Shown piece by piece: positions 1 through 13,800 of a DNA stretch of 64,000 nucleotides. Source of the DNA: Leptasterias polaris (Eukaryota; Echinodermata; Asteroidea; Forcipulatida; Asteriidae); the NCBI GenBank assembly GCA_037783415.1, contig JAZGTN010000064.1, positions 3,149,001 through 3,213,000 of the forward strand. The letters are read 5' to 3'. A model generated the notes under the pieces. The model did no database searches, had not been told where the DNA came from, and saw only the letters and a list, made by a program, of their open reading frames with translations. Both the position numbers and the translations under genes were made by a program. How positions within the stretch are numbered: position 1 is the first letter of the stretch; each line of letters begins with the position of its first letter.

Positions 1-764
1 GAGAAACAGTACCACTGTGGAAGGGAAACAGTACCACTGTGGAAGAGAAACAGTACCACTGTGGAAGAGAAACAGTACCACTGTGGAAGAGAAACACTAC
101 CACTGTGGAAGGGAAACACTACCACTGTGGAAGAGAAACAGTACCACTGTGGAAGAGAAACAGTACCACTGTGGAAGGGAAACACTACCACTGTGGAAGA
201 GAAACAGTACCACTGTGGAAGAGAAACAGTACCACTGTGGAAGAGAAACAGTACCACTGTGGAAGAGAAACAGTACCACTGTGGAAGAGAAACAGTACCA
301 CTGTGGAAGAGAAACACTACCACTGTGGAAGAGAAACACTACCACTGTGGAAGAGAAACACAACCACTGTGGAAGAGAAACACAACCACTGTGGAAGGGA
401 AACACTACCACTGTGGAAGAGAAACACTACCACTGTGGAAGAGAAACACTACCACTGTGGAAGAGAAACAGTACCACTGTGGAAGAGAAACAGTACCACT
501 GTGGAAGGGAAACAGTACCACTGTGGAAGAGAAACAGTACCACTGTGGAAGAGAAACAGTACCACTGTGGAAGAGAAACACTACCACTGTGGAAGGGAAA
601 CACTACCACTGTGGAAGAGAAACAGTACCACTGTGGAAGAGAAACAGTACCACTGTGGAAGGGAAACACTACCACTGTGGAAGAGAAACAGTACCACTGT
701 GGAAGAGAAACAGTACCACTGTGGAAGAGAAACAGTACCACTGTGGAAGAGAAACAGTACCACT
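1..764. repeat. 22-bp minisatellite, block 1
   Basis: About 35 head-to-tail copies of a 22-bp unit (GAAACAGTACCACTGTGGAA plus GA or GG). Units vary mainly at the GTACC/CTACC/CAACC position and at GAAGA versus GAAGG. The array runs off the left edge. Because the unit contains no stop in several frames it produces long overlapping open frames on both strands, which are not genes. Confidence 0.97.
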
Positions 765-1150
765 ACCACTTGTGGCGTGTCGTGGCCGAGCGGTCTAGGT
801 CACCGGACCTAAGCTCTGGTGTTTTCAGCAGCAGAGTGTGGGTTCGATACCCGGTCATGACACTTGTGCCCCTGAGCAAGGCACTTAACCATAATTGCTT
901 CGAAAAAGTTGGGAAGGTAGTGCATTCTGCTCTACCAGACAGGCATCCTAGTGGATGATACCCATGCCTACATCCTTAAGGACTGTGAAGGGGGTAACCC
1001 TGTTTCAGCCCCAGGAGTAGGAGGCAACGTGCCCCTGGTGTCAATTGATTTGGGTCGATGGCCCAAATCAGTTATGTGTAGCCCTCACCTTGAGTGGCCG
1101 TCCGTGGCCTTGTGAGTTGGGCGACATCTCATAAAAAAAATTAAAAAAAA
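765..1150 (+). mobile_element. tRNA-Leu-derived SINE, young copy inside the minisatellite
   Basis: tRNA-like head with A box (GTGGCCGAGCGGT) and B box (GGTTCGATACCC), a body, and an A-rich tail. The 16 bp GAGAAACAGTACCACT occurs just before (749-764) and just after (1151-1166) the element, a target-site duplication. The body is nearly identical to the copy at 4937-5317. Confidence 0.9.
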
Positions 1151-2353
1151 GAGAAACAGTACCACTGTGGAAGAGAAACAGTACCACTGTGGAAGAGAAA
1201 CAGTACCACTGTGGAAGAGAAACACTACCACTGTGGAAGGGAAACACTACCACTGTGGAAGAGAAACAGTACCACTGTGGAAGAGAAACACAACCACTGT
1301 GGAAGAGAAACACTACCACTGTGGAAGAGAAACACTACCACTGTGGAAGAGAAACACTACCACTGTGTAAGAGAAACACAACCACTGTGGAAGAGAAACA
1401 CAACCACTGTGGAAGAGAAACACAACCACTGTGGAAGAGAAACACTACCACTGTGGAAGAGAAACACTACCACTGTGGAAGAGAAACACTACCACTGTGG
1501 AAGAGAAACACAACCACTGTGGAAGGGAAACACTACCACTGTGGAAGAGAAACACTACCACTGTGGAAGAGAAACACTACCACTGTGGAAGAGAAACAGT
1601 ACCACTGTGGAAGAGAAACAGTACCACTGTGGAAGGGAAACAGTACCACTGTGGAAGAGAAACAGTACCACTGTGGAAGAGAAACAGTACCACTGTGGAA
1701 GAGAAACACTACCACTGTGGAAGGGAAACACTACCACTGTGGAAGAGAAACAGTACCACTGTGGAAGAGAAACAGTACCACTGTGGAAGGGAAACACTAC
1801 CACTGTGGAAGAGAAACAGTACCACTGTGGAAGAGAAACAGTACCACTGTGGAAGAGAAACAGTACCACTGTGGAAGAGAAACAGTACCACTGTGGAAGG
1901 GAAACAGTACCACTGTGGAAGAGAAACACAACCACTGTGGAAGGGAAACACTACCACTGTGTAAGAGAAACACTACCACTGTGGAAGAGAAACAGTACCA
2001 CTGTGGAAGAGAAACACTACCACTGTGGAAGGGAAACACTACCACTGTGTAAGAGAAACACTACCACTGTGGAAGAGAAACACAACCACTGTGGAAGGGA
2101 AACACTACCACTGTGGAAGGGAAACACTACCACTGTGGAAGGGAAACAGTACCACTGTGGAAGAGAAACACTACCACTGTGGAAGGGAAACACTACCACT
2201 GTGGAAGAGAAACACTACCACTGTGGAAGGGAAACACTACCACTGTGGAAGGGAAACAGTACCACTGTGGAAGAGAAACAGTACCACTGTGGAAGAGAAA
2301 CACTACCACTGTGGAAGGGAAACACTACCACTGTGGAAGGGAAACAGTACCAC
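1151..2353. repeat. 22-bp minisatellite, block 2
   Basis: About 55 further copies of the same 22-bp unit. The order of variant units around 1504-1875 repeats that around 376-745 of block 1, at a constant offset of about 1128 bp, so a segment was copied as a block. Confidence 0.96.
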
Positions 2354-2697
2354 CAAACATGAACAAGGCATTGACTTTGTTTGCATTCGGTGACATGTGT
2401 GCAATTACACAACATGCAATTTGACTCTCAAAATGGCAGACCATGAACAGACAGTAGCCACGTTTGATACCAGTGCAAGGGGTGGGTATGATAACATATT
2501 CAACGTAACTCAAGTCAGGGTATACAGATGATGTACCCCTTGCATATGATGTCGCAGGCCCCAAAACAGTCCCCTCACTGAGGTTAATGAAGATCTATAA
2601 TTGGTTGAGAGTCTTGGAGGCCAAATGCAAGGGGTCTATTGAGACATGCCTGTTAACACTAAACTTCCTTCAGAATGTCAACATTTTTTAAAGGGTG
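2354..2697. other. No gene seen
   Basis: Unique-looking AT-rich sequence between the minisatellite and a TTAA miniature element. No convincing open frame, exon or known repeat was seen. Confidence 0.5.
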
Positions 2698-2910
2698 TGT
2701 ACAACATTGGTAAGATTGATAATATAAATGTTCACAGATTTGAAAATAACTTACATGGTATAAAGATGGTCATGGTGGAAAACTTCCCTTGAAATAGTTT
2801 TGCTTGAAATGCCATAGTTTTTAGGAAATGAGTAAAACAATAGTCTTCATCCTGCAGGATAAAATCAGATGTTTGAAAAAAAAGTTGAAAATGTTGTACA
2901 CATCCTTTAA
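2698..2910. mobile_element. TTAA-flanked miniature element (MITE)
   Basis: Flanked by TTAA on both sides, with terminal inverted repeats (AGGGTGTGTACAACATTGG at the left; TGTTGTACACATCCT at the right). No coding capacity. The interior matches, in reverse orientation, part of the element at 51168-51522. Confidence 0.75.
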
Positions 2911-3028
2911 AGCGAATTTACTTGGTGCAACTTTGAACTCCATATTGTACACAAATGCTCATATAACAATAAAAGTTAGATAGATCAATTAATTTGTGTA
3001 TTTATTCATTTTTTTAAATTGTATTCAG

Positions 3029-6000
3029 CATTTAATCTGAAGATTGAAGAGGACAAATACACTTCAAGGAAATCAAGAAGGTCTGTCTTCGCAAACAAGA
3101 AGGTAAACTAAAATGCCACACTAGTTTTACGTTTGCATTAATATTTTATTATTTCCATGTAACATCTATGCTGCAACTGTGTTGTACATGACACTGGAAA
3201 TTCTTCATTAACAGAAGGATCTTAATAAGGGAAACATTTATTAACATGGCATGTCATGGCCAAGCACCGAGGAGTATGGGTTACAGTTCCAATTGTGGCT
3301 CCTTGAGCAAGAGACTTTACCATAAATGCTTTGTCCTTCTGATGGGACATTAAGCCGTAAGTTTTGTGTACTAGGATTGGAAGTGACTGTAAAAGAATCC
3401 TGAACACTTAACATGTATCGTGGAAAAGCAGAGGTTAAGTTTTTGTATTTTTTTGAAAAAAACAACTTCCACCAAATTTGTGGCGTGTCGTGGCCGAGTG
3501 GTTAAGAGCATCGATCTCTCGTGTTTCTGATCAGCAGAGTGTTGGTTCGAGTCCCGGTCATGACACTTGTATCCTTGAGCAAGATGCTTTTCCATAACTC
3601 CTTTGTCCTTTGGATGGGACATTAAGCCGTAGGTCCCGTGTATTAGGATTGGTAGTGCACGTAAAAGAACCCAGAACACTTACCGTGTAAACAAAACACT
3701 TACCGAGTAGGGGTTAACCCCAGTGTTTCTGGTTCACATAGCAAGCACTCTTGTTTACAGGTTTCCCCAGGCTTGCGAGCTACAGTGACAGTCACTTATG
3801 AGGTATCCTTGGGTTTTATTACCAGAAATATATAATAGTACTAATGCATTGTATTGTCAACAGAACCACCTCCTGACCAACATTGAGTCGGCCAAGAAGC
3901 TAGAGACGCAGCTCCTTCAGGTCCAGAATCAAACCATTGAGGAGTTTGAGTCATTCATGGAGGCTCACAAGGCGGAGCTCCAGCACAAGGTCTTCAGGGA
4001 TGCCAACGAGGGTAGCTTGATGGCGAACGATTACGATGAGGAGGAGATTGAATTGGAAAGGTTGGACACCGAGGTGAGGGGTGCTGAGGCCATTTTGGTT
4101 TGGTTACTCAAATTTTGATAACACCGTCTACAATAGACGTATGTCTTACGAGACACCAGTCTCGATTTAAATCTATTTACAGATACCCTGGATACATCCT
4201 GCTTGAAGCATTAGAAAGATTGTTTACCAGAGGGTCAAGTACTCAGTTCTGATGGTCTGGTCATCAGAGTGTGGGTTTGAATCCTGGTCATGATGCTGTG
4301 TCTTGAGCAAGGCACCTACCCTTGAATTACTTCTCTTAACCCAGGTGTATAAATGGGATCATGTTAGTGCTGAAACGATATCCTGTTGGGTTAGCCCCTT
4401 AGTGCTAACATAAGCAGCTTGAGGTTGTATGCTCCCCAGGGAATTGCAAAAGCTTGCGAATTGGTTTAAGTATGAACAGGGATAATAATGTTGAAAAGTG
4501 CCTTGATCTAGCTACAAGGGTACCCCAACCCCATGTGACACACGGGAGAAAGAATCTCCTGAAAACGCCGCTGAACGGTAGGTTGGTTTCAGTTTAAAAT
4601 GAACTTTTCTACATGTCTCTACATGTTTCAAGCACATGTGATTTCTATTTATTCACGTGTTGATTAGCGTGGTACTTTTAGGGTAACAAAATGACCCCTT
4701 TTTGGCGATGTACCGATACGGTCTGCTGTTTGCAGTCAAAGGTGCATGTAAGATCATGCGCCTTGTGCGGCAGTGCGCCTTGTCTGTTGACGCTTGATTT
4801 TTTGGGGGTAATTTCACGGCCCTGCGCCTTGTACGCCCCGCGTCTTATCCGCAGGAAATTACGGTATATGGGCTTATAAGAGCCCAGTATTTGTCAAACA
4901 ATACACAGATTTGAACTACTAGATTGCTACAACTCATGGCGTGTCGTGGCCGAGCGGTCTAGGTCACCGGACCTAAGCTCTGGTGTTTTCAGCAGCAGAG
5001 TGTGGGTTCGATACCCGGTCATGACACTTGTGCCCCTGAGCAAGGCACTTAACCATAATTGCTTCGAAAAAGTTGGGAAGGTAGTGCATTCTGCTCTACC
5101 AGACAGGCTCCTAGTGGATGATACCCATGCCTACATCCTTAAGGACTGTGAAGGGGGTAACCCTGTTTCAGCCCCAGGAGTAGGAGGCAACGTGCCCCTG
5201 GTGTCAATTGATTTGGGTCGATAGCCCAAATCAGTTATGTGTAGCCCTCACCTTGAGTGGCCGTCCGTGGCCTTGTGAGTTGGGCGATATCTCATAAAAA
5301 AATAAAAAAATAAAATGAGTTTTGAAAGAGCCATTCTTAATTTCTGATTCTGCCTTATTTTAAGTGAAGTAAAACAAATCTTCATATGAAGTACACTGTA
5401 TATAACTGCCTGAAAATCTACTGCAGCAAATGGAAAACTCAAGCTTACCTCTGTTCATCTGGGACTTTCATATTTATTTTTATTTTGTTATTGCAAATTT
5501 GCAATAAACAAGGCTTCCGTGGAATAAATCTGTCGGAATGGCTCTTTGTTGAACATCTCAGCAAAGCAAGAAGTTATGGATGAGAGTAAGCAGAATGCCT
5601 GGTTTCACGTTCAAACACCCTGATAGAAAAGGAACCAGGTCGGGCACACTGGTGGCACATTTACCATGAATATATCTGTAGAAAAGACGGAGGCTGGCTA
5701 CAGACCTACGGTGGGAAAGAGGTTGTAGCGTTGATCTCAACCCATCACCAGCAAGATTAACAATATGCTTCTGCACTCTATCTAGTAAAGATTACTGACA
5801 GGCAGAAGCTCCTGCCCAAATTTGATAATGGTACTCCATTAGGGAATGTATAGTTGTCTTATATACAGGTAGAGAGTAGCATCAGGAGGTAAGAACTTCT
5901 GAGCTCGATAAAGACAACCAACTCGCAAGGAAGCACTCTTTGCAGTGCTTGAAGATGTCAACTCTTTCAACTACCCCTATTAACCTTACAAAGTATAAGA

Positions 6001-7865
6001 ACACAGTACCCAGATGCAGACCCTATCAGTAAAACATGTAAAACCACTGTTATGGTTTTATGTCAATCTCAAGCATGTCAAGTCAACAGTGTTGTAGTAT
6101 CACTGAATTGGACAGCGCCATCATTTATCTACCTTTGCAGTTGACTACAGCCCAGGACCACTTCCAGCAAACCATCACCTCCCTCAACACTGAGCTTGAT
6201 ATGATCAGGCAGCACAAGGATGCCATCGAGCAGCAGATGGAGAACATGGAGAGGCCCAGGACAAACGGCAAGACGCCCAGCCGCGCTCGTAGTGTCGCCT
6301 TCAAGGAGCCCAGCATCGCTGGGGGGAGTTCCTTAGAAGGAGGGTATCCATATGGGGAAGAGAAAGTTTCCAGTGCAACTGGAAAAGGTGAATTAAGTTG
6401 TTTGCCTCAGAAAAACTTGTGGGCACAACTATTGTATAAAAGTCTTTTTGGGAGAAGTTTGGGTTCTGAGAAGAGCTGGTGACACATTTAGGTTCTGAGA
6501 AGAGCTGGTGAAATGACCGACAGAACCAACACTTCTCCCAAAAGAGTTTCATACATGGTTGTACCCGCAAGTTTACTGCTATTGTTTTTCTTACGATACA
6601 CACCATGCAAAACTTCAAACATCACTACAAAGTTGTTTGTCTGTTGGGCTCTGTATACACATTAACTTTTTCAGTGCTCTCTTTTTTTTTGCGTTTTGAA
6701 CCTCAGAGGCCCAGCTTTTTGAAGTTTTTCTCACCAAGCAAAATGTATCTTGCTGATTTGTGTTACCTTGGTACACCTCAAATTCAATAGTATTTCTTGA
6801 GTGATAATACCCTATAATAGCATGTATATCATGTGTCGCAACATGTACACTTAAATAGTGACACTTTTTGAGTACATAACAAAGATTGTACATGTACAAC
6901 AATGGCGCTAAACTGTTTTAATGGTGCTAACTGTTTCATCTACCATTGACAATTGATACTGTTTTTGTACACAAAGGATGCTTGCAGAGTTTTGTCCTGC
7001 CCACTCCTAACCAATCCACTGACCCCTGTTGATTGCCACCCACTCTAGGACGTGCGGCATGGCCTATGCTTAGGATATCATGGCATATGAGCTGACCAGT
7101 GTGTACGATACGGTTAATACAATGGAAATATTCAAATATGTCGGCATGTGCTGACAATGTACCTCTTTGCTGGGATAAAAAAAAAAATAGAATGACAAAA
7201 ACGAACATGAATTAGAAGAACGAATATGATGCACTGTGACTGAAATTGAGTTCAATAATAGACAAAAAGGAAACCCTAGTTTGATTGAATGAGAAGGAAA
7301 TTCATGAATTTTAGCATGTGTTAATGAAGCTAAATAGAATTTTGCTGAAAATGACAAAGAAAACTTGTTTTCTTTTTCGTTTTAACAGATTCTGATATCT
7401 CAGGAGTGGCAGATAGTTTTGATAACATTGACTTGTTGAGTAGTGAGATGGACCCGTTCGTACCTCAGGAATCCATCCTGAGCAAGTACAGCGTCATGAT
7501 CTACACGTCCACTAATCACAAGAAAACCTGGCATGAGCTGAAAGATGCCAAATTCTGCACCAGTTGTGGAGAAAAGGTTGGAAAAGAGTCATGTGGTATA
7601 AAGTTCGACTGCCTAGGAGCCAATCTTTTTTTACAAACCATTTCTTTCAACTCAAAAGTTGTTTTACAAATTTACCCAGTCAGTTTCCCTTGTGGTTTAT
7701 TAGTTTATATTTGAAAAAAAAAAAAATTGCATCCCCTGAAGGTGATCCCTCTGCTGCCGCTTCCCAGGTTTTTAAATGTGTATCCCTTTGTTACTGATCA
7801 TTTGTGTTGTATTTAATTGTGACAGTTCTTTGTCAAGGCTTTATTAATAGCGGGATAAAACAGTT

Positions 7866-7897
<32 letters not shown>

Positions 7898-10800
7898 AAT
7901 TAAAGAGACACGTTGCCTTGGATCGGGCGAGTTGGTCTATGAAAAGCGTTTGTAACCGATTGTTACCAAATGCATATGGTTAGAATGATGTTTGAAAAGT
8001 AGAATATAATGATCCACACAAATATGCCTCGAAATTGCATGGTTTTCCTTTTACATCGTGAACTAACACGGCACGCCATTTTGTGGAGTCAAATTTTGGA
8101 CTCTACAAAATGGCGGACCGTGTTAGTTCGCTAGTAAAAGGAAAACCATGCAATTTCAGGCATATTTGTGTGGATCATTGTATTCTACTTTTAAAACATC
8201 TTTCTAACTATATGCATTTGGTAACAATCGGTTACAAACGCTTTTCATAGACCAACTCGCCCGATCCAAGGCAACGTGTCCCTTTAACTTGGGTGTGATC
8301 CCTGGCTAACCGGCAGTTACAGGTTAAATGGCTTCTGACCGGCACTCTGGAACAAGGATACTGACAAAAATAGGGAGACTGCCAACATTAGGGCTAGATT
8401 ACTTTACGTTAATATGGAGGTTGCAGGTTCAAGTGCCGCTCTAATAATTTTTTCTTCGTTCAACCCAAATTTATTTGAACAAAAATTTGCTCAGCACGTA
8501 GAAATTTTGCTAGCAGAATTGGGTTACCAGCCGAAATACCATGTAATTGGTACATTGTTTTGGACTGGTTCCCTGCTAATTTCTGCTTAGCGGGGAAGTT
8601 TGGTAACCACCAGTTCCCGCTCAACAGCTTCATGAAATTGGACCCTGCTAAGCACTGAAAGTTTTTTTTTTTTGTAATGTAAGACTAACAAAAACAATGA
8701 AGGACAAAACTGAGATTTTTTTACAACAAGTCAACTGCATGTTTTGCAGGTTGACATTGATCATGGCATGTTGTGGCCGAACAGTCTAGCACACTCAAGC
8801 TCTGAAGTTTCTGATCAGTAGAGTGTGGGTTCAGGGCCCGGTTTTGACACTTAAGTCGACTTGTGTCACTTTACCATTGTTGCTTCATAAAGCTGCTGTG
8901 TGTTTAGTAATTCACTTGAAAGAACCCAGTGTACATATCTTTTGCCCCGATGTTCCTGGTAGGGTTGGCTGCAGATTGCGCTGCATTACAAGGTGCTATA
9001 AAAAAGGTTTACATCAAACACAGCATACCTGTCATACCTGTCACAGTACTGTGGCAAAGGCGCTAAATGAATGATGAATAGACTGTGCAAGTCTCGCGCG
9101 TAATCGAACTTCCGGGACCATAGTGGTCCCAACCATATGGAGTTTTACGTGGGCGAGATTTTGTTTCGTCAATTATTTTAGTTTAACGTAGGTTATGACC
9201 TAGAAAAGTATAAATGTTGTTGGGAATGTAATACTAAGTGATGACAACATATGAAAGTAAAACCAATTCAATAATATAACGAAGAAAACCCAAGAATTAA
9301 ACTTGACCTCAGCTTCCGGTTATTGCAAAAAATTTAGAATTTTGTGCTCGCCTCCGATCATAAAACTTACGTAAATGCTTGTTTTGGATGCGCAATTATA
9401 ATCGTCAGATGCTGTAATTGCAAAGCAAACCCTTTTCATTGCAGTCTATGGTTGTTGAGGCGTCAGCATCCTCTTTAAACTGCGATACGGGTCAATTGTA
9501 AACCCGTTTGACCATCACGAACCCGCGTAAGGGGTTTCTAAAAAGTTAACATAAAAAAAGCATCCTTGTCCCAGAGTTTTAATTTTTTTTCAATAATAAT
9601 ATACACACTATTGTGATTGTTTTTTCAAAAGCTAAAACTTTTCATAAAATTGTAATGATTTATTTTTGTTCTTCAGATTTTGTCATGAGATATAATTTAA
9701 AACAAAGATTTAATTTCAGAAATAAACATGTTCTTCGTTTGACGTATTTTCTCGTTCGGATACGCGCGAGACTTGCACAGTCTATAACCAATATTATTAG
9801 GTAGTGCAACAATAAATGTCGAAGGAAAATGATTGGAGGTCACAGTTGCTACCGGTCAACAAGTTTATCGGCTATTAAACTTCTGATATTATTTGATGTG
9901 CATTGCTTCTCCTCAGACAGTCTTGTGTCCGCACAAAGTGAGCGGTGAGAAGATCATTATTCTGCCTCACAACTGCTCTCACATCAAGCTGTCTCGACCA
10001 GGGGTACGGATACCTGTTCGTAGGGGAGACAAATCGTAAGTGACGCTTTCGATAGTTTAAATTGGGGTAAAGACATACTTTGGAGGGCTATTACATGTAT
10101 AAAACAATTCATATGTTCATTTTTGTTTTTATCTCATTTGGGGGAGGAGCAAGGATTCTGAGCGGATCCCCCCCCCCCCCCACCTCGCGCCTATTTCATC
10201 TGCTTTAGCACAAAAAGTATGAGCACAACAAAATTATGCTCAACAGAATAAGGTTACCAGCCAAACTTCAAAGTCACATGTATAATCCGTAACTGGTATC
10301 CTGCTTATTTTATGTGTAGCCAATACTAAGCAATATTTTCTGGGTAAGCAGCTCCTTGAAATTTGGCCCTCGGTATGCCGCTCTCAATAAGTTTCAAAGA
10401 GCAGTTTATAGCTCTTTTCAACTTTTTGAAAATCAAGGACTTGATTAAGCGAGAAATCAGATGTTATTTTAAGAGATTTGAAGTGATTTGGGGGGCTATA
10501 GGTTTTATAGACTTCGTCCTAACCAGTCACCAACTTCATGTTCTTTTTCAACATCTCAAGGATACATAACTTCTTTCAACTTTACCCCTTTACCCAATTT
10601 GAAGCTGAAGCTGTCTTGTTTTTTAATCCACCTCAATCATATCTCAAGGATGCTCAAACCTCATCCACCGCCCAAGCTGAAACTATCCTCCACGCTGACG
10701 GAGTCTGCCGATCTCCCCGCTTCTGATCCCGCCGATAAGCGCATCCGTAGTCGGTACTCCGTTCTAGACAAAGAAAATGAGGAGCACATCTTCCATGGGG

Positions 10801-13800
10801 ATTCTGTCACCCCTGGATTGGCTGACAGTGCTCCTCCTTCCAGGGTTGAGAAGAGCCATCAGGAACAACAGGTCAGAAAACAAAGTCTTTTTATTTGATC
10901 CTATAAGCCATTTGGTGTTCAATATGTGGCATGGTGTAACCCCCCCCCCCCCCCCCCCCCCATTTTGTCTTCATTGTGTTCTGGGAATCTCAGGAATTTT
11001 TGTCCTTGGCATCTCAGGAATTCTTAAGAGGATTTTGGGGGGTACTTCTGAACGAGAGGAAAAGAGAGTGTTACAAAATTGGAACTTTGTTTTGTTTGGG
11101 GGTTGTTGTTTTTTTCAGGGGGGGGGGGCACCCTCTACCACATGGTAGACCATGAACGCTCCACAAGCATTTGTTCTTATTTAATAATGATAATAATAGT
11201 ACAACACGCAGTTCTTATATGGCGCTTTTTCAAAACTAAAGGCGTCTCAAAGCGCTAAATATTTTTTTCTACAAGGTATGCAGAGCTTTGTTTAAAATAA
11301 AAAGGTAATGGTTTACAAGGTGCTGTGGTGCAGCAATCTGCAGCCAACCATACCAGAAAGCACTGGGGCAACACATTCTCTTAACGACAAGTGTAGTTTT
11401 TTTTTTTTTCATGTATGACACAACACACTAGACTATATCGCTTTACATCCCATCCAAAGGTGAAGCAATAATGTTTAAGTGCCGTGCTTGAGGATAATAA
11501 GGAAACATTTGTTCAGACCGTAACTCAAACCCACACTCTGCTGGCCTAAAACACCCCAGCTTGAGTCCAGGGCGCTTGATTGCCCTGTCACGACACACCA
11601 TTTATTTATTTATTTTTGAGCAGTCCGTGTAATGTTTGTTGTGTTTGTACTGCAAACAGTCACAGTATACATTTTCTGTCTTGCAAACTTTATGATGGTT
11701 TCATAATGGTGTTCTTGGGATTATTTTGGGACTATATAGAATTGGTTCCATCAGACATTATCTGGATATGAAATCTACTGAAAAATTGGTTCATTCCTTG
11801 GTCATGTGTCGCATAGATACTTGCAACAGTCTACTTTGCGGACTACCCGACACTCAAATTACTAGATTGCAGCGTTTACACAATTCCGCTGCTAGACTTG
11901 TCACCAGAACTCGCACTCGGGAATCCATAACACCCATTCTAAAGGATTTACATTGGCTACCAATACGAGCTGGAATAGATTTCAAAATTTTGGTTCTGAC
12001 TTATCAGTGTATCCATTGCATTGCCCCTGTTTATCTTCAAAGTTTAGTTCAGGAGTATAAGCCAGCTAGAAATCTGCGATCTGCACATAAGTCCCTTCTG
12101 ACTCCCCCAGTTATCAAAACCAAGTCGTATGGTTCCGGCTCTTTCCAATATGCAGCAGTTCGGTTATGGAACACTCTTCCAGAGGTTGTTAAACAGGCCA
12201 AGACTTCAGAACAATTCAAAACCCGTGTGAAAACATATCTGTTTAATTTGTACAATTGTTAATTTCCCTTTACAGCGCATAGGGTCCCCACGGTGATATG
12301 CGCTATATAAAAAGGGCTTATTATTATTATTATTATTTTAGGGATTCTAAAATAATGTTCACTCAGACCATTGTTTTTATGTTACTAATATGTTGTACCT
12401 TGTGGCTGAGCGGTCAGGCACACTGAACTTAAGCTCTGGTGTTTAATAATAATAATAATAATAATAAATCATTTGTAGAGCGCAGAAACTATGTTTATAT
12501 ATTCTACTGCGCTTCAAGAGCTCTTAGATGCTATACCACTACACAATGCTATACAATTCAAAGCATGAACATAATATAATTAAATCTATGTTTAAAACAA
12601 ATAGGTTTTTACTTTAAATTTAAAGCCATCTAATGATTGAGACTTTCTAATGTCCACAGGTAGCTTATTCCATAATCTAGGAGCTGCACAAAGAAATGAT
12701 CGATCACCTAAGGTTACTTTTGTTCTAATTTGGGGGATCTTCAATGCCAATGTGTCTTGTGTACTACGAAGATTATGACCATGGGTTTGAGATTTAAAAT
12801 CCAATAATTCAGTAATATAACTAGGAGCTTGACCATTAAGCGCTTTATAAACTATCATTAACATCTTAAATTCAATTCTTTGACGTATAGGCAACCAATG
12901 TAATTCTCTTAACAGTGGTGTTACATGAGCAAATTTAGGGAGATTACAAATCAATCTTGCACCACGGTGTTTCTGATCAGCAGAGTGTGGGTTGGGATCC
13001 TGGTCGTGACACTTGCGTCCTTAAGCATGACACTTAACCATTATTGCTTTATCCTTTGGATATGACGGGTTTGCCCCAGTGTTTCTTGCAGTGTCTGCTG
13101 AATGTGCCGCAGCACCTTGCAAACCATTAGAAGGTGGTACATAAATCGGTCTCAATTTCAAACACATAGCTCTGCAAATCCTGTTGAAAAACACATTGAG
13201 TGCTTTGATACGCCCCTATAGGGGTGTGATAAAGTGCTATATAAGGACCCAATATTGTTATTATTTATATCATTTGTTTTACCCTTACACCGATGTGTGT
13301 GAAGCACTGTATACTCTGTACTTTCCCAAGTTCTGTGAAAACAAAATCCACAGGAAAATTTTCTGGTGGAATTCGAACCCACAACCTTTGCATTGCTAGA
13401 GCAGATGTCTTACCACTAGACCACCGAGCTAGCCCTGTGGCTAGAGGCAGTTTGAATCCTATGTCTTAGCATCGATTAAATCGTTAAGGGACCCACTTCC
13501 AAAACATAGGATTCAAACTGCCTCTAAGCCACCGGGCTAGCGCGGTGGTCTAGTGGTGAGACATTTGCTTTAACATCTATTCAATTATTATAATTATGTT
13601 TTTTTATTCTAGCTGCAGACGACTGCCTTTGACCACCTGTGGGATGATTACAAGGAGAGGACCAGTCTAACTAGATCCATCCCCAAAACCCTTGACATGG
13701 TAAGAATACAAAGATTGTGTACAAAATACAGCTGAGCTTACAAGGTGTATAACCTTGGTGTTAAGTTGGTCCCTGGGTTAGTAGAGTGCATTGAACTCAA

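Noticed and set aside
17..2424. Many overlapping open frames of 60-383 codons on both strands
   Set aside because: All arise from the 22-bp minisatellite; their peptides are simple repeats.
4946..5224. 92-codon frame
   Set aside because: Lies entirely in a SINE and recurs in the copy at 765-1150.
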